A stretch of 64,000 bases of DNA from an uncultured Blautia sp. (GTDB lineage: Bacteria; Bacillota; Clostridia; Lachnospirales; Lachnospiraceae). The stretch is from NCBI GenBank assembly GCA_900540785.1, contig UQHF01000017.1:10101-74100 (forward strand), written 5' to 3'. This document shows positions 15,571-25,429 of the stretch, one piece after another. Within the stretch, counting starts at the first letter, position 1; the number at the start of each line of letters is the position of its first letter. Position numbers and translations under genes: made by a program. The notes below the pieces were generated by a model that was not told where the DNA came from, searched no databases, and saw only the letters and a program-made list of their open reading frames with translations.

Positions 15571-17592
15571 CTATTCTTTATTTAATTTCCACTTATTTTC
15601 ATCAAAGAGAGCATAACAGGAGCGGTCATAGCTCTTACTTAATGCCTTTCTTGTTGAACTGTTGCTTCGCTGCACAACGGACAGACGGTCAAAATCTGTA
15701 AGCTCCGTACCGGAAATGATCAGGGTGGTAGGATTTACGTATACCGTATCGTACCAGTCACCGTTTAGTTTTACCTGGCTGGACGGTGTAAAGTTTGTAC
15801 CGTGGATATAATATGTAAAGTCCAAAGGCGATACAAGGGAAATCGAATCCAGGGTTACATCGTAAAGCCCCATTTTCATCTTTGTGCGCTCAAAAGGATT
15901 TTCTCCGTCGTATGCGTATCTCTCTCCATAAAGAAGGTCATACTGAAGCGTTTCCAGATCGACCTGGTAGTTCTTCGTATTTCTTCTTGCCTGATGATAA
16001 CGGAAAACCGTTCCTTCGTGGATTCCTACCCGGTCAAGAACCTCTGCTGCCATCTGGTAAGAAGCAAGGTTTTCGTCCTTTTTCTCAAGACCGAAATTAT
16101 CCCAGATCACATATTCTGTCTGGAAAAGGTACTTATTTTTTACGTCCTCTACCGTAAGGTCCATCGTAGGAAGATGATCTCCGTACATTACAAGAACTAC
16201 GTCCTCGGGATATTCTGAAAGTGTATCTGTAAGCTCTTTTACAAAATTATCCATTGCCCGGATCTCGTTTACATAGTATTCCCATTTGTTGTCCTGCTCC
16301 TCTGTGGGAGAACCGGAAACCGTAATTTCCGGATCGTTTAAAACAGGCTCTGCCGGATAATCTCCATGCCCCTGCACGGAAATAGTATACACATAATCCG
16401 GTTCCTCTGTGGCGTCCATACACTTGATGATCTCATCTGTAAGGATTTCGTCCTTTACCCAGCCTAACAGGTTTTTCTCGTCCTCTTCCGCCATATATTC
16501 TTCGGAAGTAAAGGTGTCAAATCCCAGATTTGGGAAAATACTTCTTCTTCCGTAGAAATTCGCCTCGTTGTTATGAATAGCATGTGTGGCATACCCCAGA
16601 TCCTTTAAAACATAAGGGGCGCTTTCACATGTGGTTTCCTTTAAAATACTCTTATACGGATATTCTCCAGGTCCGAAATAATGAAGGCTCATTCCCGTAA
16701 TGGTCTCAAATTCTGTATTTGCCGTACCCGCTCCAACGGAGGGAACTTTAAAATATCCCGAAGAATATTCCTTCATCAGTTTCCGGAAGGTTGGAATCGG
16801 GTCTTCCGATATATTCAGGTAATTTACAAGCGTCGGGTCAAAAAAGGATTCCAGCTGTAAAAACAGAATATTCGGCTTTTTCTCCTCTTTTGTTTTCGGA
16901 AGATTTTCTTCTGTCTTCTGGATCCTCTCTATTTCCTCCGGAGAGTAATCCCTGGGGCAGCTGATTCCCGTATTGAAAATCGTAGTTGCCAGACAGTAGG
17001 GATACCCGTAATCCTCATAAGCGAAAGCGATATTTCCAAAATAATTGGATAACACTCTCTTTTCCAGTGCAAGCTGTGTAATACCGCCAAAAGCAAGCAC
17101 TCCGGCAAGCACAAGAGGAATATTGTAACGATATTTCAAAGGACCTTTATACTTTGGCGCTTTGATGAACATTCCCAGAAGGATCACTGCCAGAATACCC
17201 AGTACGATGTACACAAGGGTAACACCGTAAGATGGCAGATATTTCTTGGCAATGGCAAGTCCGTCTGTCACCATCGCAATGTCCGGTCCTGTAAACGGAG
17301 TGACACGGTTCATAAGAAGGATACCGTTTGTAATTCCAAGGAGCAGCCAGAATACACTGACAAAGGCTCTCCAGAATACACGCCTCCGAAACAGGTAGGC
17401 AATGAGCATTGTGGTAAAAATAAATCCTGCGTTATATGCAAATACAAGGGGTTTATTCACCATAAAATGCCATGCTTCCGCAAAAGAATGACGGCTCATC
17501 GCCTCAATTATAAAGTACATAACCGCGCAGCCCAGAGCCTGAAGGATCAGGGAAATCCTGTTACAGAAATCACAGAGCTTTTGCTTATTCAT
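15571..17592 (-). CDS. LTA synthase-family sulfatase-fold membrane enzyme
   Basis: The 673-residue polytopic protein has about five N-terminal transmembrane helices (to about residue 185) and then an extracellular sulfatase-fold domain (about 240-540). It shows NILFLQLESFFDP, the catalytic threonine in GAGTANTEFE (about 290), NNEANFYGR and MYGDHLP with metal ligands. This matches LtaS-type glycerol-phosphate polymerases or related phosphoethanolamine/glycerophosphate transferases. An IPT/TIG-like beta domain (about 595-650, SPLDFTYYIHGTNFTPSSQV) is appended at the C-terminus; it is not part of the basic LtaS. RBS AAAGGAG is present. It follows valS by 15 bp. The precise polymer is not known. 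Confidence 0.9.
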   Translation of the reverse strand: MNKQKLCDFCNRISLILQALGCAVMYFIIEAMSRHSFAEAWHFMVNKPLVFAYNAGFIFTTMLIAYLFRRRVFWRAFVSVFWLLLGITNGILLMNRVTPFTGPDIAMVTDGLAIAKKYLPSYGVTLVYIVLGILAVILLGMFIKAPKYKGPLKYRYNIPLVLAGVLAFGGITQLALEKRVLSNYFGNIAFAYEDYGYPYCLATTIFNTGISCPRDYSPEEIERIQKTEENLPKTKEEKKPNILFLQLESFFDPTLVNYLNISEDPIPTFRKLMKEYSSGYFKVPSVGAGTANTEFETITGMSLHYFGPGEYPYKSILKETTCESAPYVLKDLGYATHAIHNNEANFYGRRSIFPNLGFDTFTSEEYMAEEDEKNLLGWVKDEILTDEIIKCMDATEEPDYVYTISVQGHGDYPAEPVLNDPEITVSGSPTEEQDNKWEYYVNEIRAMDNFVKELTDTLSEYPEDVVLVMYGDHLPTMDLTVEDVKNKYLFQTEYVIWDNFGLEKKDENLASYQMAAEVLDRVGIHEGTVFRYHQARRNTKNYQVDLETLQYDLLYGERYAYDGENPFERTKMKMGLYDVTLDSISLVSPLDFTYYIHGTNFTPSSQVKLNGDWYDTVYVNPTTLIISGTELTDFDRLSVVQRSNSSTRKALSKSYDRSCYALFDENKWKLNKE

Positions 17593-17607
17593 TCAACCAC
17601 TCCTTTA

Positions 17608-20262
17608 TCATTTCTCAAGCTGAGAAAGCTGTGTGCTGACTTTTTCTTTCATCTCAATGTATTTCTGAAGCTTTTCTTTTTCTGCTGCTACCTTTGCTTC
17701 AGGTGCTTTGTTTACAAAGTTCGGATTATTGAGCATTCCCTCACAGCGGGCAATTTCCTTTGTGAGACGCTCTTTTTCTTTTGTGAGGCGTTCCAGTTCT
17801 TTTTCTCTGTCTACCAGATCCTCAAGTGGAAGATATACAACTGCATTGGAAACAACGACAGATACAGCGTCTTCTCCGATTCCTGCCTTATCTTCCTGTA
17901 CATGGATCTCTTTTGCAAGGGCAAGGTTTACAAAGGATTTCTGGCTTTCTTCGTACATTTTACATACTTCCGCATTTTTTCCTACAATATAGACATTTGT
18001 CTTTTTATTTGCAGGAACATTCATCTCTGTTCTTGTATTACGGATTCCGCGCACTACTTCTTTGAAGCTTTCCACTGCAAGCTCTGCCTCAGGGAAGGAC
18101 CACTCCTCTTTGTATTCCGGCCATTTGGAGATCATAATGGATTCCTCTTCCGGAAGAAGGGTACAGAAGATTTCCTCTGTTATAAACGGCATATATGGGT
18201 GAAGAAGCTTTAAGCCTTCTGTGAGTGCTGTGCGAAGTGTCCACAGAGCTGCGTTTGCTGCTTCCGGGTTTTCCTCTGCCTTCCAGAGACGAACCTTGGC
18301 CATCTCAATATACCAGTCGCAAAGCTCATCCCAGAGGAAATCGTAAACCTTCTGTACGGCAATGCCAAGCTCGTATTTATCCATGTTTTCTGTCACTTCG
18401 CGGATCACGGTATTCAGGTGAGACAGAATCCATTTGTCCTCCGGACAGAAATCTGCAAGATTTTCCGGCTCTTTTACTGTTTTTCCTTCCAGATTCATCA
18501 TAATGAAACGGGAAGCGTTCCAGATTTTATTTGCAAAGTTACGGCTTGACTCGACTCTCTCCCAGTAGAAACGCATATCATTTCCAGGTGCGTTTCCTGT
18601 CATAAGTGTAAGACGGAGCGCATCTGCACCGTATTTATCAATAACTTCAAGCGGGTCGATTCCGTTTCCGAGGGATTTACTCATCTTGCGTCCCTGAGAA
18701 TCGCGCACAAGTCCGTGAATGAGCACATGATGGAACGGAACCTTTCCTGTCTGCTCGATAGCAGAAAATACCATACGGATAACCCAGAAGAAAATAATAT
18801 CGTATCCTGTTACAAGTACGTCTGTCGGATAGAAATATTCCATCTCCTCTGTTTTTTCCGGCCAGCCAAGAGTAGAGAACGGCCAGAGCGCGGAGCTGAA
18901 CCATGTATCAAGGGTATCCTCGTCCTGATGAAGGTGTGTGCAGCCGCATTTCGGACATTTCTCCGGCATTTCTCCGGCAACGACTACCTCGCCGCACTCG
19001 TCGCAGTAATATGCCGGGATTCTGTGTCCCCACCAGAGCTGACGGGAAATACACCAGTCGCGGATATTTTCAAGCCAGTGCAGGTATGTCTTGTCAAAAC
19101 GTTCCGGAACGAAAGTAAGCTCTTTGTTATCCAGGGCTTCCATGGCAGCCTTTGCCATCTCGTCCATTTTTACAAACCACTGCGGCTTGATCATAGGCTC
19201 TACGGTTGTTCCGCAGCGGTCGTGTGTTCCTACATTATGGGAGTGAGGAACAACTTTTACAAGAAGTCCCAGCTCTTTTAAGTCTTCTACCATTGCCTTA
19301 CGCGCTTCGTAACGGTCCATACCTGCGTATTTTCCGCCAAGGCTGTTGATGGTAGCGTCGTCGTTCATAATATTGATTTCCGGAAGATTGTGTCTGCGTC
19401 CCACCTCAAAGTCGTTAGGGTCGTGAGCCGGTGTGATTTTTACGCAGCCTGTACCAAATTCTTTGTCTACATACTCGTCTGTGATAACAGGGATCTCTCT
19501 GTCTGTAAGGGGAAGCTTCAGCATTTTTCCAACAATGTCTTTATATCTTTCGTCCTCCGGATTGACTGCAACTGCAGTATCGCCGAGAAGAGTTTCCGGA
19601 CGTGTTGTTGCTATTTCCACGAATCTTCCTTCTTCTCCGACGATCGGGTAATTGATGTGCCAGAAAAATCCGTCCTGATCCTCATGCTCTACCTCTGCAT
19701 CGGAAATGGAAGTCTGGCATACAGGACACCAGTTGATGATACGGGAGCCTTTGTAAATATAGCCTTTTTCGTACAGCTTGATAAATACTTCCTGTACAGC
19801 CTTTGAGCAGCCCTCGTCCATTGTAAAGCGTTCTCTCTCCCAGTCTGCGGAAGCGCCAAGCTTCTTTAACTGATTGATGATTTTTCCGCCGTACTCTTCT
19901 TTCCACTCCCAGGCATGTTTTAAAAACTCTTCTCTTCCGATTTCGTTTTTGTCAATGCCCTCTTTTTTCAGTTTTTCAATAACCTTAACCTCTGTTGCGA
20001 TCGCAGCATGGTCTGTTCCCGGCTGCCATAATGCTTCATAGCCCTGCATTCTCTTAAAACGGATTAAAATATCCTGCATGGTCTCGTCAAGAGCGTGTCC
20101 CATGTGAAGCTGTCCTGTTACGTTGGGCGGCGGCATCACAATGGTAAACGGTTTCTTGTCCGGATTTACTTTTGCATGGAAATATCCGTTGTCCATCCAT
20201 TTTTTGTAAAGGCGTTCTTCAATGCCTTTTGGGTCATAAGTCTTTGCCAGTTCTTTGCTCAT
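17608..20262 (-). CDS. valS: Valyl-tRNA synthetase
   Basis: This class I aminoacyl-tRNA synthetase charges tRNA-Val and edits Thr. The 884 residues show the HIGH motif as HMGH in PPNVTGQLHMGHALDE (about 46-61), the CP1 editing domain (TTRPETLLGDTAVAVNPED), the KMSKS motif in GRKMSKSLGNG (about 525), the anticodon-binding domain, and the C-terminal coiled-coil arm with repeated Lys/Glu. The ATG at 20262 is used because AGGAGGAC precedes it; upstream in-frame sequence is the T-box leader. Expression is controlled by the T-box riboswitch directly upstream. It begins a transcript that can continue into LTA synthase and folC. Confidence 0.98.
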   Translation of the reverse strand: MSKELAKTYDPKGIEERLYKKWMDNGYFHAKVNPDKKPFTIVMPPPNVTGQLHMGHALDETMQDILIRFKRMQGYEALWQPGTDHAAIATEVKVIEKLKKEGIDKNEIGREEFLKHAWEWKEEYGGKIINQLKKLGASADWERERFTMDEGCSKAVQEVFIKLYEKGYIYKGSRIINWCPVCQTSISDAEVEHEDQDGFFWHINYPIVGEEGRFVEIATTRPETLLGDTAVAVNPEDERYKDIVGKMLKLPLTDREIPVITDEYVDKEFGTGCVKITPAHDPNDFEVGRRHNLPEINIMNDDATINSLGGKYAGMDRYEARKAMVEDLKELGLLVKVVPHSHNVGTHDRCGTTVEPMIKPQWFVKMDEMAKAAMEALDNKELTFVPERFDKTYLHWLENIRDWCISRQLWWGHRIPAYYCDECGEVVVAGEMPEKCPKCGCTHLHQDEDTLDTWFSSALWPFSTLGWPEKTEEMEYFYPTDVLVTGYDIIFFWVIRMVFSAIEQTGKVPFHHVLIHGLVRDSQGRKMSKSLGNGIDPLEVIDKYGADALRLTLMTGNAPGNDMRFYWERVESSRNFANKIWNASRFIMMNLEGKTVKEPENLADFCPEDKWILSHLNTVIREVTENMDKYELGIAVQKVYDFLWDELCDWYIEMAKVRLWKAEENPEAANAALWTLRTALTEGLKLLHPYMPFITEEIFCTLLPEEESIMISKWPEYKEEWSFPEAELAVESFKEVVRGIRNTRTEMNVPANKKTNVYIVGKNAEVCKMYEESQKSFVNLALAKEIHVQEDKAGIGEDAVSVVVSNAVVYLPLEDLVDREKELERLTKEKERLTKEIARCEGMLNNPNFVNKAPEAKVAAEKEKLQKYIEMKEKVSTQLSQLEK

Positions 20263-20332
20263 AATGTCCTCCTGGTAAATAATTTGAAATTTATCTGTTA
20301 GTTCCCTCTGTGTGAAGAATGTCCATCTGAAA

Positions 20333-20575
20333 GTAAAACGCCCCTCACACAAACGTGTGAAGGGCGATTGTTGTCGCGGTACCACCTTCATTATGCAGAA
20401 AACCTGCACATCTCATTTCCCTTAACGCGGGTTACGGGAGAGCTTACCTCTTTTTCGGCTCTCCGGCTCCAAAGCTACCTTCACCTGTCTTCTGCATAAA
20501 ATGTCTTCCAGCCTGCGGACATTTCTCTCTGTGTGCTCCAACAGATTACTCCTCTTCTTCTCTGCCTTTTATATG
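20333..20575 (-). ncRNA. T-box riboswitch leader of valS
   Basis: The diagnostic T-box sequence AAGGTGGTACCGCG is at 20375-20388 on the minus strand. It is followed by a 12-bp terminator hairpin CGCCCTTCACAC/GTGTGAGGGGCG (20339-20366) and a TTTT run. The antiterminator would pair the T-box with upstream sequence when uncharged tRNA-Val binds. Stem I lies at about 20410-20560; I did not identify the Val specifier codon with confidence. With the promoter this explains the gap 20263-20633. Confidence 0.93.
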
Positions 20576-20581
20576 GGTAAT

Positions 20582-20610
20582 ACTATAATGAATATTTCTT
20601 TTTTTGTCAA
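20582..20610 (-). promoter_or_regulatory. Promoter of T-box-valS
   Basis: On the minus strand, TTGACA (20605-20610), a 17-bp spacer and TATAGT (20582-20587) give a strong sigma-A promoter. The transcript would begin near 20575. Confidence 0.85.
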
Positions 20611-20633
20611 GAAGATGTCCTTCGATTTCACAC

Positions 20634-23600
20634 TTATTCCACGCTTTTCAGCGATTCTACCATATCGATCTTCTTTAACTTAAAATGCATCACCATATTT
20701 ACAAAAGCGGAGAAGCCGCAGGTAAACAGCGCGCTGTATAAAAAGCTTAACGGCTTGATGTTTCGTCCGAACATAACCGCATCTACTTCCACTGTCGTTA
20801 TCACATATCTGTGAAGAAGGATCCCGAAAGCTGCCCCTGCAATCACGCCGATAATAGTAAGAAGCACGTTTTCCCGGAAGACATACTGGGAAACCTCCTT
20901 GTCATAAAAGCCCAGAACCTTCAAAGTTGCAAGCTCTCTCTGGCGCTCTGTAATATTAATATTATTCAGATTATAAAGAACAACAAAGGCGAGCATTCCC
21001 GCAGATACGATCAGAACCACGATAACGGTTCCCAGGGTGCTCAGCATACGGTCAAGCTGATCTGCAAGGCTGCTTGTATAGCTGATGCTTAAAGCTGCCG
21101 GGAATTTGAGAATCTCATTTCCCACCTGCTCCATATTTTCCTTTTCTTCGTCCTTTACTGTGAAAATAATATTTTCAAAATCCGGTTTTTCGTGGAATGC
21201 TTCCTCATACACCTTCGGCGTCATGTAAATATAATGTCCCATGTAGTTTTCTGTAATAATATCCACTTTTACCTCATAAGGTTTATTATCCTGTATGAGC
21301 GTAATGGTATCTCCCACGGAAAGCCCTGCAAGCTTCGCCGTTTTTTCGCTGATGGCAGCTCCCGCATCTGAAAGCTCGTACTGCTCCTTTGTCCTGCGGT
21401 TCTGTAAGGTTACGTCCTCCTTAAAAGTTTCCAGATTTTCCGGCACATATACATAAACGCTTAAATTGGATTTTCCTGCCGGAGTCTCCATTTTTGTAAA
21501 CTGTACGTTCGTATACCGCTCGATCCGTTCCTCCTCCTGAAGAAATTTTTCCAGCTCTTCCCTGTCTTTTTCATCTGCATCCTCGTCGCTGATAATCGTT
21601 CCGTCATAATGCTGGAGCTTTGAATACTGACGAAGGGCAATGTCCATGATCGAATCCTGGATACCAAATCCCACAAGCATGAGCGCCATACTTCCCGCAA
21701 TACCGAAAATCGTCATGAAAAGACGTTTTTTATAGCGGAACAGATTTCGGAGAGTAGACTTCCAGGAAAAGCTTAAATGTTTCCAGAAGAATGTAATGCG
21801 TTCCAGGAGCACTCTCTTTCCTTCTTTTGGAGCAGGCGGCCGCATAAGAGAAGCCGGTGTTTCAGAAAGCTCCTTATAGCAGGAGAACAGGGTTGCTCCC
21901 AAAGTACATACAATAGCTGCCACAGAAGCAATCATGGCATATGTAAACTCATAATGGATCTGAATATTTGACGCCATGTTGTGATACATGATCCCATACG
22001 CCGATATAATAATATATGGAAGGATTTTTTCTCCGATGAGAACTCCGCAGATACTGCCTCCCACTGTGGCAATGAGCGCATAATTTATATACTTTGACAT
22101 AATCGCAAATTTACTGTAGCCGAGCGCCTTTAACGTTCCTATCTGGGTTCTCTGATCCTCCACCATTCTTGTCATGGTCGTTAAACTGATAAGGGCAGCC
22201 ACAAGGAAAAAGATAACCGGGAAAACCTGTCCGATATTCCGGATCCTGTCTGCATTATCTCCGTAATCCGAATATTCCGGAAGATCGTTTCTGTCTGTGA
22301 TGAGCCATTCCGGCTCTTCCAGCTCCTCCACCTCTTTTTTTGCGTCCTCATACTCTTTTTTTCCGTCGGCAAGCTCTTTTTCGCCGTCTTCTATTTCTTT
22401 TCCTGCATCTTCAAGCTTCTTTTCATTTTCTTTGATTTCTTTTTCGCCATCGGAAAGCTTCTTCTCGTTTTCTTCTATCTCCTTTTCGCCGTCAGAGATT
22501 TTCTTTTCATTTGCCTCAATCTCTGCCTGTCCGGAAACAAGCGCAGCCTCGCTTTCGGAAATCTGACTCCACGCAGCAGCAAGCTTTTCCGACTGCGCCT
22601 CAATTTCATTCTGCCCTGCTGCAAGTGTTTTTTCGGCTGCGTCAAGCTGTTTCTGACTCTCTTCCAGAAGCTTTTCGTTTTTACTGATCTCCGCCTCTGC
22701 TGCCGGAAGCTTTTCTTCCTGCTTTTCAAGCTCCCGGAATCCCTTTTCAATTTCTTTCTGCCCTGCTGTAATCTGTCCCTCAGCCTGGATTAACTGCTGT
22801 TCTTTTTCGTTAAGGGAAGTAAGGCCTGCTGAAATCTTTGAAAGTGCGCCTTCCAGCTCTGCCCGTTTTTGTGCAAGCGTCTGCCGCTTTGCTGCAAGTG
22901 TCTGCTCCGTCTCACTGACCGTTGCCTTCAGAGCCTCCACCTGCGGAAGAAGTGCTTCTGCCTGTGCCGAAAGACTTCCTGCCTGCTCCTCCAGAGCGGA
23001 AATCTGACTTAAAAGTGCGCCCAGCTCTTCCTCTGTGGCAGTTCCGCTGTTTACAGCTTCCTCGTACCGGGCGCGCACCGTTGAAAGCTCCGCCTGCGTA
23101 TTTTGAAGCTGTGCATTTACGCTGTCATACTGGCTCTGAAGCCCTGCGAGCTGTTCTTTTAAGCCTGCAAGAGCAGCCTCTCCTTTTGAAAGCTCCGCCT
23201 CTCCTGCCTCCACAGCCTTTAAGCCTTCCTCACACGCCTGTTTCTGCGTATTTAGTTCCTCTCTTGCAGCAGGAATGGCAGCCTTGCCTGCCTCCACCTC
23301 TTTCTGCTTTTCTTCCAGTTCCTGTTTCTTTGCTTCCAGAGTCTTTTTTCCTTCTGCAATCGATTCTTTTCCTTTGGAAAGCTCTTCTTTTGCAGCGGCA
23401 AGCTCTTCTTTTCCGGCATTTACCTTATCCTGATTTGCATGAAACTCCGTCCAGCCTGCACTTATTTTTTCTTTCGCCGCATTTAACTGGCTCTGTCCGT
23501 CTGCCGCCTGATTTTTTGCAGCTTCCAGCTGTTCCCGTCCGTCGGAAATCTTCTTTTTTCCATCGGCAAGCTCTTTCTTGCCATCCTCTATTTCCTTCTT

Positions 23601-24509
23601 TGCGTCTGCAAGCTCTTTTTTTCCGTCCTTTATTTCCTTCTTCGCATCGTTTAATTCTTTTTCGCCGTCTGCAAACTCTTTCTTTCCGTCTGCAAGCTCT
23701 TTTTCGCCGTCTTTCAGCTCTTTTTCAGCATCATTTAACGCGTCCTCCGCTTCCGCCTTCACATCATGATACCGGATTTCGCACCGTTCCTTCTCAATAC
23801 CTTCCACAGTGCCCTGTACCTTTTCGATTAAATTGTCGTAAGCGTCCGTGTAGCTTGTCAGGTCTTCTGAACCGTGAAAACGAAGATAGATCTGCGTATA
23901 TACTTCCTGGTCAAAATCCTCGGGGACTACGTAAGCAAAGCCGCTGATCTCACCGGATCCCAGGGTAGTATTTCCTCTGTTAAAAGAAATATAAAGAGGA
24001 CTTGTACCGATTCCGCAGACTGTATAATCTTCTTCCAGGAGAAGACCATCTTCCTCCTGTTTCAGTTTTATGGAATCTCCTACCTCATACCCCATAGCCA
24101 GTGCATACTCGTTATCAAGGAAAATCTCTCCCTTTTTCTCCGGGATTTTTCCTTCCTTTGCCTTAATCTGATTCACGCCTTTATTGAGCGATTCCACATG
24201 GAGCACCTTCTGGTCCTCCCCTTCTCCACAGATGACATCTGTTCCGTAAGCGCCTTCCGCACTTTCCACGCCCTCTATTTTTTTGAGAGCTTCCACATCA
24301 TCTTCTGTAAGCCCAAGAGTTCCCACTACTTTTAAATCCATAAGGCGTGCTTCATCATAGTAGGCGTCTCCGGAAAAACGCATGTCAGGAGATGCCGCCT
24401 GAATCCCGGAGAAAAAGGCAACTCCGAGAGCAACGATAAGAAAAATAGAAATAAACCGCGCCTTGCTCTTTCGTATTTCCATCCAGAAATCTTTATGTAA
24501 TGCTTTCAT
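20634..24509 (-). CDS. Giant FtsX-type ABC permease with coiled-coil ectodomain
   Basis: The 1291-residue permease has one N-terminal helix (about 15-35), then a MacB-like external part. A very long coiled coil follows (about 250-755), built of repeated Lys/Glu/Asp/Gly segments such as KELADGKKE and KEIEDGKKEL with Ala/Gln-rich middle parts. Two FtsX domains, at about 785-900 and 1160-1285, give seven or more further helices. The ectodomain repeat resembles YhgE/Pip-type and other large Clostridial permeases. The ATPase gene is 9 bp upstream. The start is ATG 24509 with AGGTGAAG before it; a GTG three codons earlier is possible. Substrate is unknown; such systems are often linked to cell-envelope stress or lipid/peptide export. 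Confidence 0.9.
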   Translation of the reverse strand: MKALHKDFWMEIRKSKARFISIFLIVALGVAFFSGIQAASPDMRFSGDAYYDEARLMDLKVVGTLGLTEDDVEALKKIEGVESAEGAYGTDVICGEGEDQKVLHVESLNKGVNQIKAKEGKIPEKKGEIFLDNEYALAMGYEVGDSIKLKQEEDGLLLEEDYTVCGIGTSPLYISFNRGNTTLGSGEISGFAYVVPEDFDQEVYTQIYLRFHGSEDLTSYTDAYDNLIEKVQGTVEGIEKERCEIRYHDVKAEAEDALNDAEKELKDGEKELADGKKEFADGEKELNDAKKEIKDGKKELADAKKEIEDGKKELADGKKKISDGREQLEAAKNQAADGQSQLNAAKEKISAGWTEFHANQDKVNAGKEELAAAKEELSKGKESIAEGKKTLEAKKQELEEKQKEVEAGKAAIPAAREELNTQKQACEEGLKAVEAGEAELSKGEAALAGLKEQLAGLQSQYDSVNAQLQNTQAELSTVRARYEEAVNSGTATEEELGALLSQISALEEQAGSLSAQAEALLPQVEALKATVSETEQTLAAKRQTLAQKRAELEGALSKISAGLTSLNEKEQQLIQAEGQITAGQKEIEKGFRELEKQEEKLPAAEAEISKNEKLLEESQKQLDAAEKTLAAGQNEIEAQSEKLAAAWSQISESEAALVSGQAEIEANEKKISDGEKEIEENEKKLSDGEKEIKENEKKLEDAGKEIEDGEKELADGKKEYEDAKKEVEELEEPEWLITDRNDLPEYSDYGDNADRIRNIGQVFPVIFFLVAALISLTTMTRMVEDQRTQIGTLKALGYSKFAIMSKYINYALIATVGGSICGVLIGEKILPYIIISAYGIMYHNMASNIQIHYEFTYAMIASVAAIVCTLGATLFSCYKELSETPASLMRPPAPKEGKRVLLERITFFWKHLSFSWKSTLRNLFRYKKRLFMTIFGIAGSMALMLVGFGIQDSIMDIALRQYSKLQHYDGTIISDEDADEKDREELEKFLQEEERIERYTNVQFTKMETPAGKSNLSVYVYVPENLETFKEDVTLQNRRTKEQYELSDAGAAISEKTAKLAGLSVGDTITLIQDNKPYEVKVDIITENYMGHYIYMTPKVYEEAFHEKPDFENIIFTVKDEEKENMEQVGNEILKFPAALSISYTSSLADQLDRMLSTLGTVIVVLIVSAGMLAFVVLYNLNNINITERQRELATLKVLGFYDKEVSQYVFRENVLLTIIGVIAGAAFGILLHRYVITTVEVDAVMFGRNIKPLSFLYSALFTCGFSAFVNMVMHFKLKKIDMVESLKSVE

Positions 24510-24518
24510 CTTCTTCAC

Positions 24519-25235
24519 CTACCACTCTATCTCTTCTACAGGTGTTGGGTTATCATTTAACGTCATTCTGGAAACTTTTCCGTTTTTAATTTTGATCACC
24601 CTGTCCGCCATAGGGGTAAGAGCAGAATTGTGAGTAATAACGATCACTGTCATTCCTTTTTCCCGGCACATATCCTGGAGAAGCTTTAAAATCGCCTTTC
24701 CTGTCTGATAATCAAGGGCTCCTGTTGGCTCATCGCATAAAAGAAGCTTTGGATTTTTCGCCAGCGCTCTTGCAATGGAAACCCTTTGCTGCTCTCCTCC
24801 TGAAAGCTGCGCCGGGAAATTTCCCAGACGGTCTTTTAATCCCACCTCAGAAAGCACGGTCTTTGCGTCCAACGGATTCTTACATATCTGGAGAGCAAGC
24901 TCCACGTTTTCCAGTGCAGTAAGGTTTGGCACAAGATTATAAAACTGGAAAACAAATCCGATGTCCTCTCTTCTATATGCTGTAAGCTGTTTATTTGTAT
25001 ATCCTGCAATGTCATGTCCGTCTACAAGAACTTTGCCGCTTGTCGCCTTATCCATTCCTCCCAGAATATTCAGAACTGTAGTTTTTCCGGCGCCGCTGGG
25101 TCCTACAATTACAACAAACTCCCCTTCTGCAATCTGAAAGCTGATTTCATCTACTGCAACAATCTTTACTTCTTTGGAACCGTATATTTTGGAAACATTC
25201 TCAAGTTTCACATAGTCTTCTTTTCGTTCGCTCAT
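24519..25235 (-). CDS. ABC transporter ATPase, MacB/LolD type
   Basis: The 238-residue ATPase has Walker A GPSGAGKTT (about 42-50), signature LSGGEQQRVSIARAL, and Walker B LLLCDEPTGALD with the catalytic Glu and D-loop. The segment VFQFYNLVPNLTALENVELAL is typical for the family that pairs with FtsX-type permeases. The start is ATG 25235 with GGAGTGAT before it; an earlier in-frame ATG would add 18 residues without a ribosome site. It is cotranscribed with the giant permease 9 bp downstream and is divergent from the toxin-antitoxin locus. Confidence 0.93.
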   Translation of the reverse strand: MSERKEDYVKLENVSKIYGSKEVKIVAVDEISFQIAEGEFVVIVGPSGAGKTTVLNILGGMDKATSGKVLVDGHDIAGYTNKQLTAYRREDIGFVFQFYNLVPNLTALENVELALQICKNPLDAKTVLSEVGLKDRLGNFPAQLSGGEQQRVSIARALAKNPKLLLCDEPTGALDYQTGKAILKLLQDMCREKGMTVIVITHNSALTPMADRVIKIKNGKVSRMTLNDNPTPVEEIEW

Positions 25236-25394
25236 CTTTATCACTCCTGTGGAAGATTTATCCTGTCTTTTTCTCAAAATACTGCACATTTTATTCTATA
25301 TTCAGTATAGCATTCCGGCGGTTTTTCTTCAATTCCCTGAGGGTGTGATAAGTCTGAAATAAATGTGAAATTTTTTGTTTTTTTATAAAAGGTA

Positions 25395-25423
25395 TTGATT
25401 TCTATTCCAGGACTACATATAAT
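25395..25423 (+). promoter_or_regulatory. Promoter of the type III antitoxin RNA
   Basis: TTGATT (25395-25400), exactly 17 bp, then TATAAT (25418-25423) give a strong promoter. The transcript would start near 25430, just before the repeats. This and the RNA described next account for the gap 25236-25607. Confidence 0.85.
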
Positions 25424-25429
25424 AAAATT

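Noticed and set aside
22922..23947. 341-codon plus-strand frame rich in Pro, Leu and Ser
   Set aside because: It lies opposite the Lys/Glu/Ala-rich coiled coil of the giant permease, has no ribosome site and has shadow-type composition.
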